Source: Poriferisodalis sp026713105
Lineage (GTDB): Bacteria; Actinomycetota; Acidimicrobiia; Acidimicrobiales; Poriferisodalaceae
NCBI GenBank assembly: GCA_965115995.1
Contig: OZ220472.1
Coordinates: 558,001 to 622,000, forward strand
Direction of reading: 5' to 3'
Length of the DNA: 64,000 nucleotides
A program made the position numbers and the translations under genes. The notes below the pieces were generated by a model. It saw only the letters and a program-made list of their open reading frames with translations, was not told where the DNA came from and ran no database searches. Below are positions 42,176 through 50,422 of this stretch, one piece after another; the first letter of the stretch is position 1, and the number at the start of each line of letters is the position of its first letter.

Positions 42176-43294
42176 GTGTCCGAGGCGGCGTCAAGCGGGT
42201 CTGTGACGGCCATCGAGGCCCATGGACTCGTGCGCGACTTCGGTGCCAAGCGTGCGGTCGACGGTGTGGACTTGCTGGTCCGCGAAGGCGAGATCTTCGG
42301 GTTCCTCGGGCCGAATGGCGCTGGCAAGAGCACAACGGTGCGGATGCTGTGCACGCTGCTGAGCCCGACCGCCGGCGAGGCCAGGGTCGCCGGTTACGAC
42401 GTCGCGAAGAATCCCGGTGAGGTGCGCATCCGCATCGGCGTGGCCATGCAGGAGGCAGCGCTCGACGAGAAGCAGACCGGCCGCGAAATCCTCGACTTGC
42501 AGGCCCGGCTGTACGGCCTTCGCCCCGCAGACCGGGCTGCCTCTATCGAGCGGGCCATCGACCTGGCCGATATCGGCGATGCCATCGATGCCCGCATCTC
42601 CACCTACAGCGGCGGGATGAAGCGGCGGCTCGACCTCGCTGCGTCGCTGATCCACGCTCCTGAAGTGATCTTCCTGGACGAGCCCACTACCGGGCTTGAC
42701 CCGGTGAGCCGAACCCAGGTCTGGGACGAGGTGCGTCGCCTCAACAGCGAGCTGGGCGTCACCGTGTTTCTGACCACGCAGTACTTGGAAGAAGCCGATG
42801 CGCTCGCCGATCGCGTCGCGATCCTGGCCGATGGCCGCATCGTGCAGCAGGGCACGCCCACCGAGCTGAAGCGCGCCGTCGGGGCCGATGTGATCGTGGT
42901 GGATCTTGAGCCAGGCGACATTGCGCGGGCAGCCGAGGTGGCAGAGTCCGTGCCGGGCGCAGACGATGTGACCACCGGCCGGCTTGGCATCACCATCGCG
43001 GCAGCCGATGGAGCAGGACTGGTCGGCGCCGTCGCCGTAGCTCTGGCCGGCGCGAATGTGCATCCGACTGCGCTCACCGTCCGCACGCCGTCGCTGGACG
43101 ACGTATTCCTCCAGGCGACGGGATATCGCATGGCCGCAGCCGAAGAGGCTGCGGCGGAGGGCACAGTCGCGGCCGAAGAGGCTGCGGCGGAGGGCACAGT
43201 CGCGGCCGAAGAGGGCGCGGTCGATGGCGCTGCTGGCGCGATCGGGACGGACGTGGAAGACAGCCACCAGGTTGCAGCTGGAGGCGGATCATGA
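42176..43294 (+). CDS. ABC exporter ATPase, DrrA type, with repeated acidic tail
   Basis: This 372-residue ATPase of the daunorubicin-resistance type has Walker A GPNGAGKST at about 45-53, Q-loop GVAMQEAALDEKQTG, signature TYSGGMKRRLDLAASL, Walker B VIFLDEPTTGLDP and a DrrA C-terminal domain to about 320. The last about 50 residues are Ala/Glu-rich and contain a duplicated 11-residue block AEEAAAEGTVA encoded by an exact 33-bp tandem repeat. Its stop overlaps the permease gene by 4 bp. The substrate is unknown; it is likely a lipid or drug exporter. Confidence 0.87.
   Translation: MSEAASSGSVTAIEAHGLVRDFGAKRAVDGVDLLVREGEIFGFLGPNGAGKSTTVRMLCTLLSPTAGEARVAGYDVAKNPGEVRIRIGVAMQEAALDEKQTGREILDLQARLYGLRPADRAASIERAIDLADIGDAIDARISTYSGGMKRRLDLAASLIHAPEVIFLDEPTTGLDPVSRTQVWDEVRRLNSELGVTVFLTTQYLEEADALADRVAILADGRIVQQGTPTELKRAVGADVIVVDLEPGDIARAAEVAESVPGADDVTTGRLGITIAAADGAGLVGAVAVALAGANVHPTALTVRTPSLDDVFLQATGYRMAAAEEAAAEGTVAAEEAAAEGTVAAEEGAVDGAAGAIGTDVEDSHQVAAGGGS
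43139..43204. repeat. 33-bp exact tandem duplication inside the DrrA-type gene
   Basis: Two identical 33-bp units, 43139-43171 and 43172-43204, each begin GCCGAAGAGGCTGCGGCGGA. A third, partial unit (GCCGAAGAGG) follows. The duplication keeps the frame and adds 11 residues per unit. Confidence 0.9.
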
Positions 43295-44112
43295 CCCACG
43301 CTGCGGTAAGCCCGGGCGGCGGCCTCACCCACGGCGTCGGATTCCTCACCGACATAGCGACGATCTCCCGGCGGGCCGTCCGCAGCGTGGTGCGCGAACC
43401 CGAGTACATGATCCCGGCGCTGATCATTCCGGTCTTCTTTTTCGTGGTGAATACGGGTGCCCTCGAGTCGTTCGTGGAAGGTCAGGCGCCCTCGGGAAGC
43501 AATGTCGGTCTCGACTACCGAGCGTTCCAGCTTCCGGTTGCGATCATCTTCGCTGTCACCGGCATCTCGAGGGCGAGCGTGCTCGTGATCGACATCCGGT
43601 CCGGCTACCTCGACCGGATGCTCGTCACGCCGATCCGACGGTCCACCCTGCTCTTCGGCCTCATGGTGGCCGACATCGTGATGGCGCTGGGGCTGGCTCT
43701 GTTCGTGGTGGTGATGGGCCTCGCCTTCGGCGTGTGGTTCGAGACCGGCGTTCTCGGTCTGTTGGTGTTCCTGCTGCTTGCGATCGCCTGGAGCGTGGCG
43801 TACAGCGGCATTCCCTACACGGTCGCGCTGCGCACCGGCAATCCGGCTGCGGTCAACTCGTCGTTCCTGATCTTCTTCCCGTTCGCGTTCCTGACGCCGT
43901 CGTTCCTGCCCCGCGAGCTGATGTCGGGCTGGCTCCGCGCAGCAGCGGGGTGGAATCCGGTCACCTACCTCATGGAGGCGATGCGGTCGATTCTGTTCGA
44001 CGGCTGGGACGGCGTCATGATCCTGAAGGGCGCCGCCGCCATCGTGGGGCTCGCCGTCGTCACCTTCTACATCGCGTTCAGATCTCTGGGCCACCGGGTG
44101 GCCACCGGCTGA
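43291..44112 (+). CDS. ABC-2 type exporter permease, DrrB type
   Basis: This 273-residue membrane protein has six hydrophobic segments and is the transmembrane partner of the ATPase just upstream, overlapping it by 4 bp (ATGA). Seen: an N-terminal amphipathic region RRAVRSVVREPEYMIPALII, SGYLDRMLVTPIRRSTLLFG (the ABC-2 coupling loop), FPFAFLTPSFLPRELMSGWL and GWNPVTYLMEAMRSILFDGW, which are the typical DrrB C-terminal signature. The substrate is not evident. Confidence 0.88.
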   Translation: MTHAAVSPGGGLTHGVGFLTDIATISRRAVRSVVREPEYMIPALIIPVFFFVVNTGALESFVEGQAPSGSNVGLDYRAFQLPVAIIFAVTGISRASVLVIDIRSGYLDRMLVTPIRRSTLLFGLMVADIVMALGLALFVVVMGLAFGVWFETGVLGLLVFLLLAIAWSVAYSGIPYTVALRTGNPAAVNSSFLIFFPFAFLTPSFLPRELMSGWLRAAAGWNPVTYLMEAMRSILFDGWDGVMILKGAAAIVGLAVVTFYIAFRSLGHRVATG

Positions 44113-44169
44113 TTCCTCTGCCCAACACCGGGCGAAGGAGCCGGGATTTGCTCCGAGTCAGGGCCGGGC

Positions 44170-44811
44170 TTACCAGCCTCGGTCGATCCACTCCTGCAGT
44201 TGAGGCGACTCAGCACCGATCGTGGTGTCGAGGCCGTGGCCGGGAAGCACCATCGTGTCCCCGGGGAACGCTGAGAACATTCGGTCCTCGATGCTGCGGA
44301 TTATCTGGTCGAAGTCGCCGCCGAAGCCGGTGGCACCAGGCCCGCCCGGGAACAGCGTGTCGCCAGTGAACAGCAGCGGCGTGCCTTCGACGTGGAAGCT
44401 CATCGAGCCCGCGGTGTGGCCGGGGTTATGGATGGTGCGGATGCGCAGCCGTCCCACTTCGATGACCGAGTCGTCTTCCAGGATGATGTCGTAGCTGGGC
44501 ATCATCGACGAGTCCTCCGAGGTGATGCCCACCTCGATGCCTGCATCGCGAATCGCCGGCACGGCCTGGATGTGGTCCCAATGGCCGTGTGTCTCGACGA
44601 CCTTGGTCACGCCGAGCGTCCGGCACACCTCCAGCAGCCGCTCGTGCTCGTTCGCAGCGTCGATGAGCATCGCTTCGCCAGTCTCGGTGCAGCGGATGGT
44701 GAAGACGTTGTTGTCGAAGTCGTCAGGGAAGCCGCTGGGCAGATCGCCCTCGAGTGGGCGCACGACGTGCTTGTGGACCTCGATGCCGGTGGCGGACCAG
44801 TGCAGAGCCAT
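44170..44811 (-). CDS. MBL-fold metallohydrolase
   Basis: This 213-residue metallo-beta-lactamase-fold protein is of the glyoxalase II-like group. The metal motif is H75-x-H77-x-D79-H80 in VETHGHWDHIQAVP, followed by the later His in IHNPGHTAGSMSFH, the bridging Asp in LLFTGDTLFPGGPG and a terminal His in MVLPGHGLDTTIG. It is therefore a complete two-metal site. It may hydrolyse a thioester or lactone. Minus-strand TAGGAT 6 nt before ATG 44811 is its likely promoter. Confidence 0.88.
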   Translation of the reverse strand: MALHWSATGIEVHKHVVRPLEGDLPSGFPDDFDNNVFTIRCTETGEAMLIDAANEHERLLEVCRTLGVTKVVETHGHWDHIQAVPAIRDAGIEVGITSEDSSMMPSYDIILEDDSVIEVGRLRIRTIHNPGHTAGSMSFHVEGTPLLFTGDTLFPGGPGATGFGGDFDQIIRSIEDRMFSAFPGDTMVLPGHGLDTTIGAESPQLQEWIDRGW

Positions 44812-44817
44812 GGCTGC

Positions 44818-44823
44818 ATCCTA
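44818..44823 (-). promoter_or_regulatory. -10 box TAGGAT for the MBL gene
   Basis: Minus-strand TAGGAT ends 6 nt before ATG 44811, with no binding site between. Confidence 0.5.
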
Positions 44824-44869
44824 AGGAGCCATGCGGGCAAGTGAGCCTCCTCAGGGGTGGATCCCTTGT

Positions 44870-44936
44870 TTCCCGCTCTTGTTCGCTGCGCTCACGGGCC
44901 GCTCGGGCCACGGCTTCGCCTACCGGCTCAGCCTCG
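44870..44936 (+). repeat. Dispersed intergenic repeat, copy C
   Basis: TTCCCGCTCTTGTTCGCTGC opens it, then CACGGGCCGCTCGGGCCACG and a TTCGCC...CTCAGCCTC end. It is practically the same as copies B and D. It sits in the 252-bp gap between the MBL gene start and the end of the oxidoreductase gene. Confidence 0.85.
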
Positions 44937-44962
44937 GAGGAGCCGCGTCAAGTTGTGTGCCC

Positions 44963-45041
44963 GCCGCGGAGGCGGCAGGGCCCTCTGCTCCAGCAATCCA
45001 GCAGGTTGCAACGTCGCAGAGTTCCCTGCCGCCTCCGCTGC
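44963..45041. repeat. 18-bp inverted repeat near the end of the oxidoreductase gene
   Basis: GCCGCGGAGGCGGCAGGG (44963-44980) and CCCTGCCGCCTCCGCTGC (45024-45041) are inverted with one mismatch and a 43-bp spacer. This may be a folded 3' end for the minus-strand gene stopping at 45064. The rest of the 44812-45063 gap holds repeat copy C and nothing else I recognise. Confidence 0.55.
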
Positions 45042-45063
45042 TCGTACCGCTGTGCGATTCGTC

Positions 45064-46830
45064 TTAGGCGGGATCCACCCGGACGGCGACCCGGTGCCAG
45101 CCTTCGGCACCGTCGGGGCGGACGTCCTTCGGGCCCTCGGGCTGCGTCATGCCGGTGCCGTCGATCGCCCGCACCTGCAGCGAATGGGTGCCCGCAGTGG
45201 GCGTCCAAGCCCGGTGCCACTGCACCCAGCTCTCGTCGCCGAGTGCCTCGCCCAGATCGCACTGCTGCCACGGTCCGTCGTCAACGCGCACTTCGACGGC
45301 GCTGATGCCACGCGTCGGCGCCCAGGCGATGCCGGCAATGGCCGTTTGCGTGCCTGCGACGGGGCGGTCGCCGCTGCCGGGCACGTCGATGCGGCTCTGC
45401 GTCTTCATCGGGCCGCGCTTGGACCATCCCCTCGGCACCCAGTAGCCGTCGAAGGCATCCCATGTGGTGAGGTTGATCTCCTCGATCCACTTCACTGCCG
45501 AGACGTAGCCATACAGTCCGGCCACGATCAGGCGTGCGGGAAAGCCGTGCCGAGTGGGCAGCGGCTCGCCGTTCATGCCGACGGCCAGCAGCGCATTGCG
45601 GCCGTCGTACAGCAGCGGGGTGGGAAAGCCGGCAGTCCAGTCGTCGACCGAGCGGCCCACGACCTGGTCGGCGCCTTCCTGCACACCGGCCCGATCCAGC
45701 AGGTCCACCAGCGGCACGCCGGTCCACACGGCATTGCCGACGAGGTTGCCGCCGACCCGATTGGACACGCACGACAGCGTGACGACGTGCTCTTGGAGGT
45801 CCATCGCCAGGATCTCGTCGAAGGTCAGCTCGTAGGGATTGTCGACCATGCCGGTGAAGCTGAGCTTCCAATTTGCCGGGTCGACCTGTGGCACCGTCAG
45901 CGCCGTGTCGATCCGATAGAAGTCGTTGTTGGGTGTCACGTAGCTTGAGATGCCGCTGACCTCGTCGAGTGTGTCCAGCGCAGCAACCCGGGTGGCCACC
46001 GAGGGTCCGGCCGCGGTGGTTGCTGCCGGTTCGGCCGCAGTCGCAGCACCTGTGGCGGCGGTGGTGGCGGGGGGTCTGGCCGAACTCAGGTCGATTCCGG
46101 CTCGGGCCGTCTCTGCCGCCGAGGGGCCGCGCACCCCTCGACCCAGCGCAACGAGCCCCACGGCCGCCACGCCGGCTCCGCCCACGCCGAGCAGGAAGGC
46201 CCGGCGGCTGGAATCAGCAGCTCTGTCGGGAAGCCCCACGGTCGCAGGCTCGGGTGGCTCGAGATCGCCATCGTCGGGTCGTGCTCGACGGTGAGCGGGG
46301 GCGAGTCGCAGCAACAGCCGCAGCGTGATGTAGCCGAGCGCCGCGGCGGCCACGGCCACAACCCACGAGCCCACGAACGGGCTCATCGGGTTGCGGGCGG
46401 CAGTCCAGCCGCCGATGACGCCGAATGCGGCGAATCCCGCAACCGGCACCCAGCGACGCTGCGGTGCCATCGCGCACGCACCCAGCAGGCCGCCGATGAT
46501 CAGCGACACGCCCACGATGCCGATGGCCAGCACCGCTTTGTCCTTCTCACCGAACAGCTCGATGCTCAACTTCACCGCCCAGTCGGGCGAGTAGTCGACC
46601 AGCGCCTCGCCGACGGCGACGACCAGTGACGGGATCGTGTCGACCAGCCCGTCGATGAACTCGCCGAATGCCAGTGCCGCGGCTGCGCCTGCGATGCCCG
46701 CCAGCAGACCGGCTCCGGCGCCGGGCCGGCTGATCAGCCGGCCCACCGCGCCACGGCCGCTCGTAGCGGTCGCAGAAGCGTCCGTGTCTGGAGTCGGGGA
46801 ACCTGGGGCCTGGCTGGACCCGTCGCTCAT
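45064..46830 (-). CDS. Membrane-anchored sulfite-oxidase-like molybdopterin oxidoreductase
   Basis: This 588-residue protein starts at ATG 46830, with AAGGCGG upstream. Residues about 30-180 hold four to five transmembrane helices. An internal twin-Arg S-S-R209-R210-AFLLG plus hydrophobic stretch (about 212-230) looks like a Tat signal placed after the helices. A Thr/Ala-rich linker leads to a sulfite-oxidase Mo-cofactor domain (about 290-480) with Cys354 in VTLSCVSNRVGG as the Mo ligand, and then a C-terminal dimerisation domain (GISAVEVRVDDGPWQQCDLG). The active domain would be outside the cell. The substrate may be sulfite or another oxo compound. Confidence 0.85.
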   Translation of the reverse strand: MSDGSSQAPGSPTPDTDASATATSGRGAVGRLISRPGAGAGLLAGIAGAAAALAFGEFIDGLVDTIPSLVVAVGEALVDYSPDWAVKLSIELFGEKDKAVLAIGIVGVSLIIGGLLGACAMAPQRRWVPVAGFAAFGVIGGWTAARNPMSPFVGSWVVAVAAAALGYITLRLLLRLAPAHRRARPDDGDLEPPEPATVGLPDRAADSSRRAFLLGVGGAGVAAVGLVALGRGVRGPSAAETARAGIDLSSARPPATTAATGAATAAEPAATTAAGPSVATRVAALDTLDEVSGISSYVTPNNDFYRIDTALTVPQVDPANWKLSFTGMVDNPYELTFDEILAMDLQEHVVTLSCVSNRVGGNLVGNAVWTGVPLVDLLDRAGVQEGADQVVGRSVDDWTAGFPTPLLYDGRNALLAVGMNGEPLPTRHGFPARLIVAGLYGYVSAVKWIEEINLTTWDAFDGYWVPRGWSKRGPMKTQSRIDVPGSGDRPVAGTQTAIAGIAWAPTRGISAVEVRVDDGPWQQCDLGEALGDESWVQWHRAWTPTAGTHSLQVRAIDGTGMTQPEGPKDVRPDGAEGWHRVAVRVDPA

Positions 46831-47047
46831 GGATGTACCGCCTTGCCGGCCGCCGTGCAGATGCGCATCGAACTGTTCACGAAAGCTAACGCCCGACTTG
46901 CGCCCGGGGTTCCACCCCTGTTCGTGTGCGGCGACGACCCGAGGCTGAGCCGATTGAGCCGTTGGGTGATAGAACTTCGCCTGTCCATTGCGCCGGCCGT
47001 GCCGGTGCTCAGGCTGCACTGGCTGCACCAGCCCCGGAGGCGCGTCC

Positions 47048-48160
47048 GTGAACTTCGCATTCACCGAGGAGCAGGAAGAGCTCCGCAATTTCGTCCGCTC
47101 GTTCCTGGAGGAGAAGTCTCCGGAGACCACCGTGCGGGAGCTGATGGAGACCGATGACGGCTACGACCCCGCTGTGTGGTCGCAGATGGCTGAGCAGCTC
47201 GGCCTGCAGGCGCTTATCATTCCCGAGGAGTACGGCGGGCAGGGCGCCAGCTACGTGGAGCTCGGCATCGTGCTCGAGGAGATGGGCCGCAGCCTGCTGT
47301 GCTCGCCCTACTTCTCCACGGTGGTACTGGCCGGCAACGCCATCTTGCATTCGGGCAACGAGAAGGCCAAGGAGGAGTTGCTCGAGGGCATCGCCTCCGG
47401 CGAGATCATCGCCACCTTGGCGCTGGCCGAGGCCGGCGGCACTTGGGATGCCGATGGCGTCGAGGTGGAGGCCACCGACACGGGCGATTCGGCGACCATT
47501 TCCGGCGAGAAGATGTTCGTGACCGACGGCGGCACAGCGAACCTGTTCGTGGTGGCGGCCCGGTGCAATGGCGGCATTCACCTGTTCACGGTCGAGGGTG
47601 ACGCGGCCGGGCTCAGCCGGGAGAACCTCGCCACGATGGATCAGACCCGCAAACAGGCTCGCATCACGTTCGACAACACGCCTGCGAAGCACCTGTGCGA
47701 CACCGATAACTTCGCCTACATCGACCGGGTGCTCGACCTCGCTGCGGTGGCTCTGGCCAGCGAGCAGGTCGGCGGAGCGCAGTTCGTGCTCGACATGGCC
47801 GTGCAGTACGCGAAGGACCGTGTGCAGTTCGGCCGCCCGATCGGCTCGTTCCAGGCCATCAAGCACAAGTGCGCCGACATGCTGCTCGAGGTCGAGTCGG
47901 CGAAGTCGGCCGCTTACTACGCGGCCTGGTGCGCAGCAGAGATGAACGACGAGCTGCCGTCGGTGGCCTCGCTGGCCAAGGCCTACTGCTCTGAGGCGTA
48001 CTTCCACTGCGCTGCGGAGAACATCCAGATCCACGGCGGCATCGGCTTCACCTGGGAGCACCCCGCGCACCTGTACTTCAAGCGCGCGAAGAGCTCCGAG
48101 CTGATCTTCGGCGATCCGGCGTACCACCGGGAGCAGCTGGCGCAGCGCATCGGCCTGTAG
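47048..48160 (+). CDS. Acyl-CoA dehydrogenase
   Basis: This 370-residue flavoprotein oxidises an acyl-CoA to the enoyl-CoA. GTG 47048 (VNFAFTEEQEELRNFVRSFL) has CGGAGG upstream. Seen: IPEEYGGQGASYVELGIVLE, LALAEAGGTWDADGVEV (flavin region, with an atypical TWD instead of the usual SD), GEKMFVTDGGTANLF, GRPIGSFQAIKHKCADM and IQIHGGIGFTWEHPAHLYFK. The catalytic Glu at the usual late position is not obvious, as in several FadE-type heterodimer subunits. It lies alone between the oxidoreductase and a small membrane protein gene. Confidence 0.8.
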   Translation: MNFAFTEEQEELRNFVRSFLEEKSPETTVRELMETDDGYDPAVWSQMAEQLGLQALIIPEEYGGQGASYVELGIVLEEMGRSLLCSPYFSTVVLAGNAILHSGNEKAKEELLEGIASGEIIATLALAEAGGTWDADGVEVEATDTGDSATISGEKMFVTDGGTANLFVVAARCNGGIHLFTVEGDAAGLSRENLATMDQTRKQARITFDNTPAKHLCDTDNFAYIDRVLDLAAVALASEQVGGAQFVLDMAVQYAKDRVQFGRPIGSFQAIKHKCADMLLEVESAKSAAYYAAWCAAEMNDELPSVASLAKAYCSEAYFHCAAENIQIHGGIGFTWEHPAHLYFKRAKSSELIFGDPAYHREQLAQRIGL

Positions 48161-48227
48161 ACCCGACAACCCACAACTCAACGCGGCAGGTGAGCCGCAT
48201 GGCACGTGTACAGCCGAGGAGGCAACG

Positions 48228-48674
48228 GTGATCATCGCGGTCATCGTCATCTCGCTCGTGATCGGTTTCGTCGTTGCCGCCGGCGTGGTGGGCGTGCAGG
48301 CCCAGCGGCTGGGCCGCCAGCGACGAGAGCCGGTGTGGCGCCTTGCCGAAGCGGCGGAATTCGTCGCTCAGCTGGTGCCGTTCGATATCGCCGCGGGGCT
48401 GAGAGCTGACGAGCTCGAGGCGCTGCTCCGGGCGCATCTCAACCAGCTGCAGTTCGGGTCTGATGCGGCGCCCGACGACACTGAGGAGGCCGGCGATGAT
48501 TCGGGCCCAACGGTTACCGAGGACCGCTCCTCTGGCGCCGATCTGTACCGCGATGTCCGTCGGGCGGGAGTCGAAGTGACGCTCGAGCAGGTCCAAGCCG
48601 TCGTGGACGCGCATTTGGAATACCTGCGTCGGATCGGCGCGCTCGCTGCGGTGGATCCCGGCGGCAGAATGTGA
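48228..48674 (+). CDS. Small single-helix membrane protein, unknown
   Basis: This 148-residue protein starts at GTG 48228, preceded by GAGGAGGCAACG. One N-terminal transmembrane helix (MIIAVIVISLVIGFVVAAGV) is followed by a cytoplasmic helical part with LVPFDIAAGLRADELEALLR, an acidic linker and VTLEQVQAVVDAHLEYLRRI. Two similar helix-loop-helix blocks are suggested. I do not recognise the family. The stop overlaps the next gene (ATGTGA). Confidence 0.65.
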   Translation: MIIAVIVISLVIGFVVAAGVVGVQAQRLGRQRREPVWRLAEAAEFVAQLVPFDIAAGLRADELEALLRAHLNQLQFGSDAAPDDTEEAGDDSGPTVTEDRSSGADLYRDVRRAGVEVTLEQVQAVVDAHLEYLRRIGALAAVDPGGRM

Positions 48675-48898
48675 CCATGGACATCCCCAGGGAGCTAGCC
48701 GGCTGCCGGTTCGTCGGCGACAAGCGCAATCAGATCGTCTACGACATGGAGCTGGAGTCCGACGATCCCGCTGTCAGCGAGCAGCTCGCCGCGGCTGTAG
48801 CTGACATCGTGACGGCGCAGTCGTATGCCACCTTCGGCCCCGACGAGCTTCCCGAAGCGCGCAACCGCGGCTATCGCCTGTCGCGGCTCTGCCGTTAG
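48671..48898 (+). CDS. Small conserved-looking protein, unknown
   Basis: This 75-residue protein starts at GTG 48671, overlapping the previous stop by 4 bp; ATG 48677 is also possible. The sequence PRELAGCRFVGDKRNQIVYD, then DIVTAQSYATFGPDELPEA, looks globular and mildly acidic. No domain is recognised. Translational coupling to the membrane protein upstream suggests a shared function. Confidence 0.5.
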   Translation: MTMDIPRELAGCRFVGDKRNQIVYDMELESDDPAVSEQLAAAVADIVTAQSYATFGPDELPEARNRGYRLSRLCR

Positions 48899-48966
48899 AG
48901 ACTGCTGATGCTGTCGGCAGCCTGGGAGCGCGGCACGGGCAGCCTGCCCGCTGCCACCCCGGTTGC

Positions 48967-49032
48967 TTCCCGCTCTTGTTCGCTGCGCTCACGGGCCGCT
49001 CGGGCCACGGCTTCGCCTGACGGCTCAGCCTC
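48967..49032 (+). repeat. Dispersed intergenic repeat, copy D
   Basis: This plus-strand copy begins TTCCCGCTCTTGTTCGCTGC and ends CGGCTCAGCCTC. Its only visible change from copy C is near the end (CCTGACGGC for CCTACCGGC). It lies 42 bp before the hydrolase start at 49075. Confidence 0.85.
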
Positions 49033-49074
49033 TCGGGCGCTGCGCCAGCACTGCCGGCGACTCCGAGCCGAGCT

Positions 49075-49839
49075 GTGAGCACCACCGTCACCGAGATCAC
49101 CATCGAGGGTAGCCCGAATCTTGCGGCCCTGATGGTCCGGCCGTCTCGTTCGACGGGAAGCGGACCGGCGGTGGTCCTGTGCCACGGGTTTCCCTCCAAG
49201 CAGCGACCTGGAATTCCGAATCGCACGTACCAGCAGTTCGCAGAGCGCATTGCCGAAGCGCAAGGCTGGACCGTGCTCGCCGTCAGCATGCGGGGCTGCG
49301 GGGAATCCGACGGCGATTTCTCCCTGCTCGGATGGATCGACGACGTGGGGCGCTCCATCGAGCATGTCCTGGACGACGGCTGCCGGGGCGTATGGCTGGT
49401 GGGTTCCACGACGGGCGGCTCGGTGGCCATCCTGGCTGCCGCCCGCGATGCCCGGGTGCGCGGCGTCGCGGCGATGGCACCCCGGGCCGACTTCGACGAC
49501 TGGGCCAGCGACCCCAAGGCGTTCGTGCAGCACTGTCGAAATGTGGGTGTCATCAGATCCGAGGACTTTCCGCGCTCGGCGAGCGCGTGGAACCGCGAGC
49601 TGAAGCAGAACCGGGCGGTCGACGCCGTGAAACGACTCACCGACCGGCCGCTGCTGATCCTGCACGGCATCAACGACCGCCAGGTGCCCTATGAGGAGGC
49701 CCGCCACCTGGCGGAGCGGCATCCCAGTGCGGAGCTTCGCCTCATTGCAGGAGCCGATCATCGCATCCGTCACGACCCCCGCGCCGTCGCCATCCTGCTG
49801 GGCTGGCTCGAGCACCAGGCCGCTGCCCAGTACGCCTAA
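49075..49839 (+). CDS. Alpha/beta hydrolase with Thr at the nucleophile position
   Basis: This 254-residue alpha/beta-hydrolase starts at GTG 49075. Seen: the oxyanion region VVLCHGFPSKQRPG, SMRGCGESDGD, a nucleophile-elbow block G110-S-T112-T-G114-G where the canonical G-x-S-x-G would need Ser at 112, the acid Asp in ILHGINDRQVP and the His in GADHRIRHDP. Everything else of the fold is intact, so this is either a Thr-nucleophile enzyme, a shifted Ser111 enzyme or a non-catalytic homologue. Confidence 0.78.
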   Translation: MSTTVTEITIEGSPNLAALMVRPSRSTGSGPAVVLCHGFPSKQRPGIPNRTYQQFAERIAEAQGWTVLAVSMRGCGESDGDFSLLGWIDDVGRSIEHVLDDGCRGVWLVGSTTGGSVAILAAARDARVRGVAAMAPRADFDDWASDPKAFVQHCRNVGVIRSEDFPRSASAWNRELKQNRAVDAVKRLTDRPLLILHGINDRQVPYEEARHLAERHPSAELRLIAGADHRIRHDPRAVAILLGWLEHQAAAQYA

Positions 49840-49864
49840 AGCGTTGCGCCCCGCTGGGAGGGTT

Positions 49865-50326
49865 TCACGCGCGGCGGGCGATCATCATGTTGGCGACCGA
49901 ACGCACCACCGTGGTTCCGTGCTGGTTGACCAATTCGTGGGCCATCTTGATGATGCCCCGGTCGGGCTTGGATCGGCTCGGGCGAACCTCCAGCACTTCG
50001 ACGACCAGCGTCAGGCGATCGCCTGGGTGCACCGGCGCCAGCCAGCGCAGCTCGTCGAGACCTGGTGACCCCATGCTGGAGGGCCCCAGCAGGTACTCGC
50101 CCAGCATTCGCATCATGATCGAGCCGGTGTGCCATCCCGAGGCGATCAGCCGGCCATAGACGGTGTTGCGAGCGGCCTCAGGATCGATATGGAACGGCTG
50201 CGGATCGAACTTGCGCCCGAAGTCGATGATCTCGGCCTCGTCGATCGTCGTCGACCCGAACGTGAACCGCTCTCCGGTCTTGTAGTCGTCGAACCATCGC
50301 TGCGGGCAGGGGATCTCGCTGGGCAT
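49865..50326 (-). CDS. MaoC-family dehydratase
   Basis: This 153-residue hot-dog-fold protein is of the MaoC/(R)-enoyl-CoA hydratase type. Seen: RWFDDYKTGERFTFGSTTI, the catalytic region FGRKFDPQPFHIDPEAARN with Asp and His, GLIASGWHT-like RLIASGWHTGSIMMRM, DELRWLAPVHPGDRLTL and the C-terminal HELVNQHGTTVVRSVANMM. These are the full hallmarks. It acts on an acyl-CoA that is not identifiable here. It is convergent with the hydrolase gene. Confidence 0.87.
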   Translation of the reverse strand: MPSEIPCPQRWFDDYKTGERFTFGSTTIDEAEIIDFGRKFDPQPFHIDPEAARNTVYGRLIASGWHTGSIMMRMLGEYLLGPSSMGSPGLDELRWLAPVHPGDRLTLVVEVLEVRPSRSKPDRGIIKMAHELVNQHGTTVVRSVANMMIARRA

Positions 50327-50422
50327 CGTGACAGTGTGCTCTCTGCGGCCCGCGGTAACGCCTCAGCTTCCGAATTCGTCCGGTTGTGTCCCGGCCTGCC
50401 GGGGACAGATCGGACAGCCCGA

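Noticed and set aside
45064..47130. 688-residue version of the sulfite-oxidase-like protein
   Set aside because: The upstream part overlaps the start of the acyl-CoA dehydrogenase gene and has no signal or helix pattern. ATG 46830 starts the sensible N-terminus.
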